From: Echinometra lucunter | Taxonomy: Eukaryota; Echinodermata; Echinoidea; Camarodonta; Echinometridae | Assembly (NCBI GenBank): GCA_029962745.1 | Contig: CM057157.1 | Span: 22,500,088-22,564,087 of the forward strand | Length of the DNA stretch: 64,000 nucleotides | Reading direction: 5' to 3' | Shown: piece after piece, positions 1 through 11,149 of the stretch | Layout: each line of letters opens with the position of its first letter | Position numbering within the stretch: position 1 is the stretch's first letter | Made by a program: the position numbers and the translations under genes | Notes under the pieces: generated by a model | What the model was told of the DNA's origin: nothing | The model's input: the letters and a program-made list of their open reading frames with translations, nothing else | The model's database searches: none

Positions 1-68
1 GCCAAATATTCTCTAGGTTGCTGGATATCCTTGTGTCAAGACATTCTTTCATAATTTGTATTTGGCTC

Positions 69-147
69 TTAACCCCTCAACTACTGAATTTCTCTGTTTC
101 ATAGGCTTAATATGTGGGCCACTGGGTTCCTGTAGTCAGTGGGTTAA
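69..147. mobile_element. 79-bp TTAA-flanked inverted repeat (piggyBac-like MITE)
   Basis: The stretch opens with TTAACCC followed by CTCAACTACTGAA and closes with GTAGTCAGTGGGTTAA, so imperfect inverted ends sit just inside TTAA tetranucleotides. TTAA target duplication and CCC/GGG termini are the hallmark of piggyBac-type elements. It is far too short to encode anything, so it would be a non-autonomous copy. The TIR match is imperfect and the assignment is by end structure only. Confidence 0.4.
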
Positions 148-655
148 ACAAAATGTAGGTTGACAAAATAACCAAATTCAAAAATATTTTTCACTTATTA
201 ACCCTGCTACTCAGGAATGCTGCTAATGTTAAAAATCACAAGAAAAAAGGTTGATATGCATGAAATTAAAGATTTTGTTTTATCATCACCGTATCTTAAC
301 TGTTTATGTATGCCAGGGAGACAAAGCGATCAGACTTTTGGTTCGTTAGGGAAGAGGTCCATTAACATGTAGTGCTATAGGTTTGTTTTATTCTGGTCAT
401 CGAAATGATTGAAGAACAGTGTGAGCCATAAAGTTAACTGAATATAGGCAGAAGTATGTATGAGACACAGTGATATTTATCTTGTTTTTAGCTAGGATAG
501 CCTCTTTTCTCAGAGAGTCCTGCATTAAACATCAAATAGATCCTGAAATGTTTGCTATTCTAACTCCCCTGCAGGTTCAGTCCTGATGTTTCAGCAGGGG
601 ATAAGCAGGGGATAAGCAACAAAAAAAAGGTCCAAAAGGGGGGCTGATCCCCACT

Positions 656-677
656 CCCCCCCCCCCCCCCCCCCCCC
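656..677. repeat. 22-bp poly-C tract
   Basis: Uninterrupted run of C, just 3' of a G-rich stretch near 638-643. Several such tracts occur in the window, often at the ends of or inside inverted-repeat elements. No inverted partner is obvious for this one. Confidence 0.9.
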
Positions 678-1648
678 ATCTGCCACTGATACTGAGCATA
701 ATGAGGAAAATTCAATGCAATATGAAGTGGCAGTTCTGTGAAAAATTATAAGATCACCATTTCCATTTGCACATGAGCAATTATTCTACTGAATTTTGCA
801 ATTTTCACTCACTTTAGTTCATGATAGACACATTTCTTTTCCTTCAAACTATGCAAGAGTGGAAAATCTAATTGATTAGTGCCAGTTTGAGGAGGAAAAC
901 TCTGTGCTGCTGCTCAAGACAGGTTTGAGTTCCAGTGAAGATCAACAATTTGTTTATTCCCTTTAGAAGAATATACAATAGAAACAATGTCTCATGAAAA
1001 GGATTGTGCTAAAAATGTTTTCATAGTTTAGTTTTAAACCCATTTGAAGGTGAATTTATATAAATTTTCAAAAATGTATTTACTTTTCATGTTTATCTTT
1101 CATATTAAAAAAGAATGACTTCAAGCCTCCTTCCAAAGTAGAGCCCTTGGTGTGCAGGTAGAACCAGAAACCCCACCTTTCAGTAATTAATCTTACAGGT
1201 GAGTGTCTGATGCAAGCTACAAGTACGTACGAAAAAATGCAAATGTACAGTAATTTGTCAAGACATTGTAAGAGTTCATTTATATGCAAAAACATTTCTT
1301 TGATAGTTTCACAACTGTTTAAAGAGGGTGGTATACCTAAAAAGAGTCGGGGAAATTTTGTATCGTTTTTGTTTTTGAACAACAAAAACAAAATTAGTCA
1401 AGGATTTAAACCCTTACTAACTACAGTACATATTATTCGAAGGAATTTTGATATAATAATATAATTATTGTGAAAACTTATAGAGCGCACACACCGTCCA
1501 AGTATACTCATGGCACTAGCCAAGCAACAGTTCTCTTTAATGGAGGTATTATACAAATACGAACAAAAGATATTCTTACTCTCATGTGACTGTAAGCACT
1601 GTTTTCTGGAAAGGGAAGTTGAAACTTAAAACCCTGTACAGCTTTTTT

Positions 1649-2206
1649 GGCATATGTCAAAAGGGTGCGTGCGCGAAGCAAGATGGGAGGGGGGTAGGGA
1701 ACGGGGATGGCCGCACCCTTTCGAGAGAAGCCCCCCCCCCCCCCCCCCCGGTTGTCTCGAAAGGGTGGGTTGCGTGTGGGGAGTGAAGTTAACACACCCA
1801 TTCGTGGAAACCGGGGGGGGGGGGGGGGGGGGGGCTCGTCTCGAAAGGGTGTGTTGAGTAGTCTGATGTACCAGCCATTTTTTGTTAATGTAAGTAAAAA
1901 AAAAAAAAGTAGGAAAGGAGGCAGATAGTTGGCTATCACCTGATGGGGTGTCCAAGGCAGGTGCAGATCCAGGGGATTTTTTTCAGCCCATTTTTGACCA
2001 TTTTGGGTACCTCGCCCCCCCCCCTTTTTGGTACATCAGACTACTCAACACACCCTTTCGAGACAAGCCCGCCCTCCCCTCCCCAAACGCAACCCACCCT
2101 TTCGAGACAACCGAGGGGGGGGGGGCTTCTCTCGAAATGGTGCGGCCATCCCCGTTCCCTCTCCGCTCCCATCCCACTCCGCGCACGCACCCTTTCGACA
2201 TAAGCC
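1649..2206. mobile_element. Foldback DNA element with ~200-bp terminal inverted repeats and 9-bp TSD
   Basis: Left arm about 1649-1872 and right arm about 2030-2206 are inverted copies, starting GGCATATGTC and ending GACATAAGCC. The element is flanked by AGCTTTTTT on the left (1640-1648) and AGC plus seven T on the right, which reads as a 9-bp target duplication. Long TIRs plus 9-bp duplication resemble Mutator-like (MULE) non-autonomous elements, but no transposase is present. Each arm carries repeated CTCGAAAGGGTG modules separated by G or C homopolymers. A ~157-bp spacer (1873-2029) separates the arms. The overlapping proline- or glycine-rich open frames on both strands are by-products of the homopolymers. 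Confidence 0.7.
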
Positions 2207-3092
2207 AGCTTTTTTTGTGTTTGCTTGATGGTTTGTTTCATTTGTCAATGGATTATTATTTCCATGGGCATGAAAATGGGTATTTGCTGAATTTTGATTA
2301 TCCACTTTAAAAAAATTATACTTTTACTCGAAATTATACTTTTTCATTTAAAATGAATGGTAAAATATTAAAATTATTACTAAAATAATGACTTTAGTCT
2401 TTAAAGAATATTCAGCACTATAAATCCTGACATATCACTTCTGGGAAAAAACAACTATCATTATGATTGAAGTTTATTCTTCCATCCTACATAGGGAATG
2501 TGGAAGATTTAGTTTATAGATAGCAAAATGCATAAGGTTTTGAATTTTGATGCTTATAAATATTTCAGGAGTCTTGGAAGCTTATGGTAGCTTAGAGAAA
2601 CAGAGAGGTGCAAAAAGACATGTAAAGAATGCAAAATGCATATTGTTTTCCATATCGTTTGTATTCTGGACATGTCTTTTGGCACCATTCCATTTGGCTA
2701 TGCTGCCTGATATTTATTTGTACTCAAATATTTCCATGTTGTATGATGTCAGAATAATTTTTTGTTTCTGATGAAGTTTGAACTACAGTGGTAAAGTCAT
2801 TTTATAGGAGTGATAACTTGAAGCTCATGACATCTTGAATATACATGTAACATACAGATATGGAACCCCCAACATATTTGTTGTGGGTTTTTTTGCAAAT
2901 TTGGAAGAACAGAATTATGCTTCTAGTAATAATGTTCTGAAAATTGTAGGTTTCAAGTCTTAAAGAATTGCATTATATATTCAAGAAATGTTCAAAAGCA
3001 ACAGTGATACAAATTGTTCCTGTTCTTTTTCATCATTATCTTGCTTTCCTTATCTGTGCTTCCCTCATCTCTCCTCTATCTTGTCTCTCCCT

Positions 3093-3190
3093 TTCTCTCT
3101 CTCTCTCTCTCCTCCTCCATGTCTCTTTTCTCTATCTCTTTCCTTCTGCACATTCCATCTTCTAATCTTTTTCTCTCATGTTTCTTTTAG
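3093..3190 (+). repeat. CT-rich tract / polypyrimidine tract
   Basis: A (CT)n core near 3095-3111 continues as a pyrimidine-rich stretch ending in TTTCTTTTAG at 3181-3190. It could serve as the polypyrimidine tract of the 3' splice site for the candidate exon starting at 3191. Confidence 0.6.
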
Positions 3191-3267
3191 GCTGCAGCCA
3201 ATCCCAGAAAATGGATGACTTTGAAGGAAAGAGAAGAACTATGGTTATTGATGATGATCTAAAATGA
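3191..3267 (+). CDS. Candidate 3'-terminal coding exon A, unidentified gene
   Basis: Not recognised. A strong acceptor (pyrimidine tract, then TTTCTTTTAG) precedes an open stretch that, entered with two leftover bases, reads CSQSQKMDDFEGKRRT and then MVIDDDLK before a TGA at 3265-3267. Entering with two leftover bases matches the frame needed for exon B at 3625, so the two would be mutually exclusive last exons fed by the same upstream donor. The frame entered at phase 0 also stays open for 23 codons, so the frame choice rests on consistency with exon B. A possible 39-bp upstream microexon (2569-2607, after ATTTCAG and before GTGCAA) keeps the same phase but has a weak donor. The rest of the gene would lie to the left of the window. 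Confidence 0.35.
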
Positions 3268-3624
3268 GCAAAATCTGTATTTCAGTACATCTACAATTTC
3301 ATAACAACTCTACACATTTGTATTGTGTCACCTACATGTATCACGTTCAAGCTATTCTGAGGCAAATTATAATTGTGATTGGAATGATTTGCAGCAATGT
3401 AAATGACACAAGTAGTTTTGAAAAATTAATACTATTCAAATAGCTTGGAAAAAATTCATTGATTTCTTAATTATCACTGAAGTTACAAAAAATAGGAGTG
3501 ACTATTGGAAATTATCAAAATACACTGTAGGGGGGGGGTCAGCAAAACTTGCATCAGTTGCATATATTGTTACTTCTGATTATTGAATTTCATGTTTTTC
3601 TTTTTTACTCTCCCTTTTGCCCAG

Positions 3625-3719
3625 CGGACAGCCCAGGTTCCATGCAGACGGAGCCCATTATTCTTGACAACAATGTGAGGGAAATCAGTACGACAGACAT
3701 CCTGGACAAGACAGTTTGA
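3625..3719 (+). CDS. Candidate 3'-terminal coding exon B, unidentified gene
   Basis: Not recognised. The acceptor CTCCCTTTTGCCCAG ends at 3624 after a long pyrimidine run. Entered with two leftover bases, the exon encodes about 30 residues containing SPGSMQTEPIILDNNV and REISTTDILDKTV, then TGA at 3717-3719. The peptide is acidic, of balanced composition, and unlike the low-complexity frames elsewhere. The other two frames stop early. The minus strand is also open here (a GTCTTGTCCAG acceptor-like site precedes DVCRTDFPHIVV on that strand), so strand is not certain, but the plus-strand acceptor is better. It would be the C-terminus of a protein whose body lies left of the window. The following ~400 bp could be 3' UTR. 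Confidence 0.42.
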
Positions 3720-4081
3720 ATATTCATCCAAGGCATAGCAGTGTGACATCAAGAGGCAAAGCAGCATCACCTTTACATATTGGACAGTAACAAGTGGAAA
3801 TGGAGGAAACTAGTGAAAGCAAGGGACACTGCGCAGATAAAGAAGACAATGAGTGAAGAAAAGGACTGTAGCAAAACAATGTAGAATATTGCCAGCACTT
3901 TTAGATGCAACATTATTTTTAAGTTGACTGTATTAGAGAAATATTTTTTTCTATCCCACTCTTATGAAATGCTAAACCTAAAATGACTTTATAAGTTGTT
4001 AAGAGCAAGAATTTGCAGAACATCTTTAATGGCTCTGAAAGGTAAGTAATGGTAAGTAACAAGTCATTCCATGCTAAACCC

Positions 4082-5660
4082 CTCTTTTAAATTGGCCCAA
4101 ATTTAGTGTATGGGGTAATAAGCCAGTTCATAATATACTTTGCCTGTATGCAGACAAAGGTCATTTGCACAAATTACAAATGACCTTTGAGGAAACACAC
4201 TATTTTGCATGCACCAGTTAGATGTTTAGTTGTTAAACAAGTACATAAAAATTGGGGCCATATCAGGGTCATTTTGTACCATGTATTGATTATGAACTGG
4301 CTTATTGATGTCATTGATGCATTATGAAGCTGAAATTTTAAACTTTAGCCCCATTAGCCCCACATATAGTCTAGGAGCCTGTCCCAAAATAGTCACCTTA
4401 TTTCAGCCATAAGATTTGACCCCTTAAAGTTTCTTGAACTATTTTTGTCATTGAAATAAAGGTTGTCAGCATGACTTTAGCTCCCAGAGACCCTCAAACA
4501 GACCCCAAAGTCTGGTAGACTCACCCATCTACACCATGCACCAAACTTTTGCATTTGGAGATAGTATGACTGAACATTATAAAGCACACTACAAAACTGT
4601 AAAAACTGACCAAATTTTCTATCAATGCTTAAAGAAAAACCATTTGGTACCTTCCATAGTAGGTTGGGATTATCTTGATATTCAAATTTTATCAAATAAT
4701 TATTTCATTGAAATCTTGTGAAAAAAAACAATGTTTTTTCACAAATTTAGCCCAAAATATTACTTGCAAATCATAGAATTCTAAATAATTTTTGCTACTT
4801 TTCATGAAACAATCTTGAATAATTTTGTGAGTCAGTTATGAAATAATTACACCAAATTTACTGTATGATCTCCAGATTGCATTAATATAAATTGAAAGTG
4901 AATTCAGTTGAAAGGTAAACTCCTTTATCTTATGAGGGGAGAGGTAATATGTGTTTTATTATGTACAGTCATGCTATACTGGACCTAACTTGGAAAATAT
5001 TTGATGAAATTTGTTCATTTTGTATGTTTTCATAATAAAATTATGATTTTTATTGTATTCTGTACTAGGAAAAAAGTCGCATTGGTGTGTAATCCTTCCA
5101 ATGTTTTCATCTTTTGTTCAGGTACAGATGCCTGATTTTTAATTCAGAGCTATGAAACTTCATAAATCTGAATCATAATATATGCATCTGTATATGAACA
5201 AAAGAATTCACAATCATTTTATGGAATGACCAGTGCAACTTTTTTTCTGGTATCTACATTGAAAGTATAATTTTATCATGAAAACATAATCAAATTGTTC
5301 AAAATAGATTAAAGGGGGGATTTTTAAATACTTTGCCTTTTAAATGAACAAATTTCATTAAATATTTCTTTAAATATAATAAATGGGGGGGGGGGTAACA
5401 AAGTTTGGTGTATGGTTTAGATGGGGTAAAACTTGAATTTGGGGTTTGTTTGGGGGATTTGGGGGCTAAATTCAATAGAGACCTTTTTTGTCAATGGTAA
5501 GGATGGTTTATGTAATTTTAAGGGGTCAAATTTTGTGGGATGTCTATTTTGGGACAGGCTTTTAATTATGTTGGGCTAATAGAGCCGAAGTTGAAATTTC
5601 AGATTTCATTGCATCAAGCACCCCATACGAAAAATTTGGGCTGATTGGAAAAGGGAAGGA
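4082..5660. repeat. Large imperfect palindrome (foldback element) with nested insertions
   Basis: The sequence at about 4310-4560 reappears inverted at about 5390-5640; shared blocks include AGCCTGTCCCAAAATAG and TTTGACCCCTTAAA. A second, inner inverted pair lies at about 4995-5140 and 5180-5385, around ATGTTTTCATAATAAAATTA and its complement. The left arm is longer because a 190-bp MITE sits in it (4117-4306). The outer ends share GGCCCAAATTT / AAATTTGGGCTG. No coding capacity was seen. The ends resemble those of the palindrome at 5866-6413 (runs like AGACCCCAAAGTC), so both probably belong to one family. Confidence 0.6.
4117..4306. mobile_element. 190-bp MITE with 18-bp perfect TIRs, nested in palindrome arm
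   Basis: AATAAGCCAGTTCATAAT (4117-4134) is the exact reverse complement of 4289-4306. An internal hairpin around CAAAGGTCATTTG / CAAATGACCTTTG lies at about 4154-4190. The insertion interrupts the left arm of the larger palindrome, which shows it arrived later. No clear target duplication was found, so the superfamily is open. Confidence 0.65.
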
Positions 5661-5865
5661 AGAGAATTTATATTTGAAAGACAAGTGCAACAAAAAAGGG
5701 AAATATTAATTTCTTTTACGTCATTTATTCATGTTGTGTGTATATATAATATTATAGCTTAGGTGTAAAGATAATATGTATATACAATATACCCCCCCCC
5801 CTCTAAAACAGTCACTTTTTCACCCAATTTGACCCTGCTACAAAAAACGTTACCAGCCAACCCTG

Positions 5866-6413
5866 ACCATTAGATTTACCACGTGAGCCCCCCCGACCCG
5901 AAAATCCGGTTGATCTCACCCCATGCATCAAATTCTGTCCTATAGAGCAAATTTCATCACAAGGAAAAGTAAGGGATACCCATAAAAATATTCCATTGGA
6001 AAGGATGTGTGAGCCCCCCACCGCCCAAAAATGCCAAAGTGCCCTTCGACTAACATTTATCCCCTCAAAATAATAAAAAGTGATTAATTTTATTCATTTC
6101 AAGTTTACATTTGTAAATCTGAAATAAATGGAATCAATCACTTATTAGTTATTTTGAGAGGGAAAAATTTATTCGAAGGGCACTTTGGCATGTTTTGGGT
6201 TTTTTTTGGTGGGGGGGGGGGTTCTCGCACACCCTTCCCAATGGAAGTTTTTAACACCTAATATCTTTTCCTTCTGACAAAATTGGTCTATGGGCTTTTC
6301 AGGGGAAAATTTGACCCCATCCCAACAGAATTTTTATCAATTTGATGCATGGGATAGATGAAATCAAACCGACTTTGGGGTCTGTATTTGGGGCTCTTGG
6401 GGTAAACCCAACA
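5866..6413. repeat. Near-continuous ~545-bp palindrome (foldback element)
   Basis: Centre near 6108: GCCAAAGTGCCCTTCGA (about 6033-6049) pairs with TCGAAGGGCACTTTGGC (about 6174-6190), and the pairing extends outward through GTGTGAGCCCCCC / GGGGGGTTCTCGCACAC to GACC and ACCCCAAAG-type blocks. It shares terminal sequence style with the palindrome at 4082-5660. In single strand it would fold into a long imperfect hairpin. Confidence 0.65.
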
Positions 6414-7031
6414 GCTAGGATAAGACTTGTTACAACTAGTAATGTCACAATGGCACGTAATAAAGTACTTTTTGGTTAAACTGTAATTCTTTGTAGCTGA
6501 ATTTCAGAGCAAGAAAGTTATTCCTTTAGTCAAAAATAGTTCATGACACTTCATTGTGACTTTATCAGTTGTAACAAGGCCGACGACGTTTTTGCATTGA
6601 CTTAAAGATTAAATCCAATCCAAGAATACCTTGTTTTATTAAAAGCAGAAATATGTTATAAATCAATTTTTAAAAATGGCAATTGATCAGTTTGTGGGGT
6701 CATTCCCTAACAATTCCCCATGCAATTGCATGGTTTACATTAATACATATTAATTTTTTTATAGTTATCGTGGAAATTCTCAATGCTTTATTAGAAACAA
6801 AGGAAAATGAATTATTTTGAATCTCATTCATTTTTTGTTCATGTGTATATTACTTGGCAACAAAATGATAAGTCATTACTGATATGAATGAAATAAAATT
6901 CATGACATTCTGGTAAATTGTCTGATATTTAACTGTTTCTTTTTATCTATTTGTCTAACTTTAATACTTCTAATAAAACCAAGTAATTCTTGGACCAGAT
7001 TTGCCCTTTAATTCAAGGAGTCAAATCTTAC

Positions 7032-7106
7032 CGATGAAATGGTGTGACTATGCAGGACAGGCTTCCCAACTCTTCTGCAGCTAAGATGATTTTGGGCAGC
7101 CATTAC
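7032..7106 (-). CDS. Candidate 75-bp internal exon, minus strand, unidentified gene
   Basis: Not recognised. On the minus strand the acceptor TTTTTATATCTAG is followed by exactly 75 nt and a good donor TCG|GTAAGA. Phase 0 reads 25 codons without a stop: VMAAQNHLSCRRVGKP followed by VLHSHTISS. Exact codon multiple, no stop, and both splice sites in place make a symmetric phase 0-0 exon plausible. It may belong with the candidate exons at 10871-10970 and 15056-15245. It could equally be part of a noncoding RNA. Confidence 0.33.
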
Positions 7107-7930
7107 CTAGATATAAAAACTATAGCATTTTTAAACACATCTTTCATTCAACAAATTGCAAACTTATACATGTACATAAGAAAATTACATTGCAAATAAA
7201 ATGTTGGAAAACCATTTGTCACAATTCCCCTGTGAAGATACGTTTCACCATGAAATGATTGGAGCTATTCTTAATTTTCACGTTTTGAGGAATTATTTCA
7301 TTGAATTGCTACTGAGGCAAGTTTTTGAATTTCCCTAGAATATATGGATCAAGAAGGAAAGTGGAAATTTTGAGCGAGCTCTGGTTGGTAACTTTACATC
7401 CACAAGTGATGTTTTTTTTTTTAATTTGATCAAAGTTTAAAACTGCCTAGGAAACTAGGGTAAAGAGAGGACACTTTCTCCAACAATTCATAAACACCAA
7501 TCACTTGAAAATAATACTTTGTCTCAAATATTCCCAAATATTTCTACCTCCTAGTAATCTAGAGGTTGACAGTTAAGGAGTTTGAGAAAAAAAAAGATGA
7601 TAAAGAAAGAAAGAAATAAATAAATAAAGGCATAAATGCCCTGATTTAAGCATGCATACACATTTACACTGACTAGTCTACTGACTAGTTGCTTTGGCTG
7701 AATATCAAAATGTGCTATTAAATAAACCCATGATTGAGATATTTTCAAAAACAAATACCTAATTACGATTTAGTGCAGCAACATTTCTCCTTAAAACTAC
7801 AGTGTACCTACATGTACTGGCATTTCCATTCTCCTAACTTCAAATTTCATACAAAATTTAGATACAGTAATACAATGTAAAGCCAGAGTTGCAAACAAAC
7901 CAAAGCCAAAAATGGCTAGAAAGTGGCTTT

Positions 7931-8350
7931 TCAATAACCTCCAATAAGCTGAACATTTGACTCTTACCAATTACATGCAAATAAGGTGCACTGTATAGCA
8001 AAAATTGGCTGCAGTAGAGCTTCTAAAGAGGATATATTGCCTAACGTATTACAAAATGTGAGTACAAGATATTAAGAGTCCTGTCATCTTTTTAGCTTAA
8101 TTTTAGAAATGGATAAATTGACATATCCTGAAGTACAATCCTGAAGTACAATCCTGAAGTATCATGGAAGTATTTTTTTTTTCAATAACCTCAACTAAAT
8201 TGAAATATCGACTCTTTACCAATTACTGTGCATTGAATATCACAAATTAAAAGAGTGGCTGCAGTAAAGCTTCTAAACAGAAAATATTACCTAAATTACA
8301 AAATGTGAGTTCACAAGATATTAAGAGACCTTTCATATTTTTAGCTGGAC
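7931..8350. repeat. Tandem duplication, ~250-bp period, two diverged copies
   Basis: Copy 1 (from TCAATAACCTCCAATAAGC at 7931) and copy 2 (from TTCAATAACCTCAACTAAA at 8181) share CTTTACCAATTAC, TGGCTGCAGTA, GCTTCTAAA, ATTACAAAATGTGAGT and AAGATATTAAGAG in the same order. Between them is a short 13-bp tandem (ATCCTGAAGTACA, about three copies, near 8126-8160). Confidence 0.7.
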
Positions 8351-8398
8351 TTGAAAAAAACAGATAGATTGAACAAACCTAGAATCATCATTTTCAAT

Positions 8399-8630
8399 TA
8401 AAAACAAAGTGAAACACAATTCCTATTCTATTCCATATACACTTATATACATCCAGTTTAAAAATGAAAGCAAGTTTACATTAATGTGAAATTAAAAAAA
8501 AAAAAAATTCAAAATTTCAGTATATTAGTTCAAAACAAAGTGTAAACATAATTCCTAATCCATATACACAGGTACATCCATTTTAAACATAAAAAGTCAA
8601 AGCAAGTTTACATAATGTGAAATGTCAAAA
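8399..8630. repeat. Second tandem duplication, ~125-bp period
   Basis: AAAACAAAGTGAAACA...CAATTCCTA...CATATACAC...GCAAGTTTACAT...ATGTGAAAT at 8401-8490 is repeated in order at 8530-8622 with small indels. It lies directly after the 7931-8350 duplication, indicating a locally duplication-prone segment. Confidence 0.65.
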
Positions 8631-8639
8631 GTAAAAATA

Positions 8640-10865
8640 TTATGAGAATTTCTTTATTTCAATGACAGAGTAAGATCATTTACCATAAATAGAATATTAT
8701 TTCTCTTCATGAAGCTGCTTTGTGGAAAAATTACTTGGGTTATGTTTAGCAGGTGTCTGCTTTTTCAGAATATGTCTTAATTGAAACACTTCTGATGGGG
8801 AGCAGTGAAGTTAAAAAGCAGACGATTTTTGTGATATGAATTTTATTATTACCAATCCACTCACTTTTGCACACCCATATGGCCATGATCTTTATAAGCC
8901 CTGGGCGTCGTAATTCTGGAATATCATGAGGAAAACGCGGAAAACAGGATTGCTAATCACAAGTTCATATCAAAATATAACCTCTATCTTGAAATATCGA
9001 CACGTTTTTCAAAATAAACATAAGAAACAGCGATTTCCGATTATAAACCGGAACTGCACATCGACTTTCCTTGATCTAAGCGATTTATTATCTTCTGCGC
9101 ATATTGTTTATACACTATGTCAAATCACTGCCTTGCTTCTCTCTGGCTAATTGGCGGTGACCCTGATCATGAGATCAAAGTGGAGAAACATGTACAGAAT
9201 GTTATTGAGATGGCTTTGTTAGGGACATGTGCTTGAATTCATTAACAAAATGATGAATGTCCATGTCTATTAGGTCCATGGATTTATATAAAAGCCCTGC
9301 AGAGTGTATGAATGTAGTGATTATCAACAACATACCAGATACTTGGGAAACCCAGAAGCAAGAAGAATTACTTGGAAAATGGAAGAGCGCAGCAAAACTG
9401 AAACTCCACTGAAATACCATCTATGAGGAAATGTCCAGTACCTAGAAGAAGAAGAAGAGGATAATTAATAGTGGTCATAGAGTAGTAATATCAGTATGTC
9501 TACTTTCTATTTACAGTTCTAGATTAGTAAAGACCACAAAGTATAACAAATAGTAATCAGAATTATAATGTCTTAATTCATCGTTATTGTAACAAAGACA
9601 ATAAAAGTGATCATTATAATCTAGATAATAGCAACAAAAACAACATTAATGATTATTACAATAATAATAACAGTAATAATAATGATACATTGCATTCATA
9701 TATTATGTGATAGAAACCAAACATAACATCAATTAGTCATTAAAAGTAATGCCCTATATAGAAAAAAAAGGGGTACTGAGACCAAATAAATGCAAACCTA
9801 TTACTGCAATTCAACTATTTCCCATATGGTATTTATATCCTTTCAAATAATACCTTGAGTACATCTATTCATAAATGCCTCATAGAGTCTCGTGGATTTG
9901 CAAATTACATGAAAAACATTTCTGTCGGATATCTGTAAAAGTGTGAAAAACAATTGGCTATCACGGAAACATATAATTGAGAGAATACAAAATTTTGAAA
10001 ACCAATGAAAATTTGGTTTTTATGTGCTTCCTCTAATTATAAGGGCAGGGTAAAGCCTCCATTATAAAATAAACACTGGTTAAGTGGTTAGGAAAGGGCA
10101 TCTTGAGGGGGAGTATTTGTTTGTTTTTAAATTCTGAAATGGTACTTGCAATAGATGTGAAAAGGATTTTTAATTATTTTATAAATTGCATTTCTCTAAA
10201 CAAACAAAGCAGAGAGAACAGCAATATCTACATTGAATTAATTCACAGAACATACTGAATTGCCATTAAATGGACAAGTGCAACATAACATGTAACACAA
10301 GAAAAAAAAAATTTTAATTTGGTAATTTTCCACTGTGATTAAAGATGGACAGCTTTTACCATCGCTAGAGGGGCACTTTCCTATTGCTCAAGAAAATTTT
10401 TTTTTTTTGAAATTTGGGGTTGTAATAGTAAGATATCCTCCACCTAATATCATACATCTGCTGACTGAATGCATATCATCACACAGCTGATAACTTACAT
10501 TCTCTTTGATACCTTGTGTTTCCATGTGATGTGATATTAATGTTTCAGCAAATTTTTCCTAATCTGGTAGAAATTTTTATCATAAAAGCAATGCTGAATG
10601 AATTAATGGCATCATATTTATTGTTTTTAAACCATATTAAATACTGCCTTAAGAAATAACAATGAATTTTGTTCATTCACAATAGCCTTTGTTTTCTGGG
10701 TTTCAATGTTTCTGGGAAAAACTGTAGAACTTGAAAATTCCTTATATATTTGTTAATTTTCATAAATTTTGCATTCAGAGTATTATTAACATCATTACAC
10801 AATGAGCTCAAATTGCAATTTGAATACTGGGCTTGATAATAATGATGAAATAAGAGAAATGAAAA
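8640..10865. other. AT-rich stretch, no gene recognised
   Basis: Mostly AT-rich with an AAT/ATA-rich part near 9525-9690 and a small GAAGAAGAAGA run near 9445. A modestly CpG-richer patch lies at about 8900-9135. A 34-codon plus-strand frame at 9308-9412 (MNVVIINNIPDTWETQ start) looks protein-like but has no splice or homology support. Confidence 0.5.
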
Positions 10866-10870
10866 CTTAC

Positions 10871-10970
10871 CTTCTAGACTTTCAACACACGCCCAAGAAC
10901 AATGCAAGCACTGGCAGGTCTGGAAGTAGGGTGGGGTTTCCTCCTGTAGCTGCCCTGCTTCAAACATCTC
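10871..10970 (-). CDS. Candidate 100-bp coding exon, minus strand, unidentified gene
   Basis: Not recognised. The minus-strand donor AAG|GTAAGTTTTC at 10870/10871 is near-consensus. An acceptor TTTTGACAG ends at 10971, and the exon then reads E, ATG (10967-10965), and MFEAGQLQEETPPYFQ followed by TCQCLHCSWACVESLE, leaving one base before the donor. A second possible acceptor (CATTCTGCAG) would start it at 10984, in which case the phase 0 frame stops at TAG next to the donor. The peptide is Cys-rich near its end (CQCLHC). It could follow the phase 0 donor of the exon at 15056, giving a consistent join. Identity and coding status are unproven. Confidence 0.33.
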
Positions 10971-11149
10971 CTGTCAAAAGCCAACTGCAGAATGCCGAAC
11001 ATATATAGCAACCTGCTCAATCTACTTCCGTACATGTAAAAGAAAGGAGATAAGAAGGTAAGTATAACAACATTGTTACCGTAAACTATTTGGAGCAATC
11101 TGCCCAATCATTAATGAGTTATAATTACCAACTGGCATATATAGTAAGT

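Noticed and set aside
1508..1955. Pro/Gly-rich frames on both strands
   Set aside because: They cross C and G homopolymers within the arms of the 1649-2206 element.
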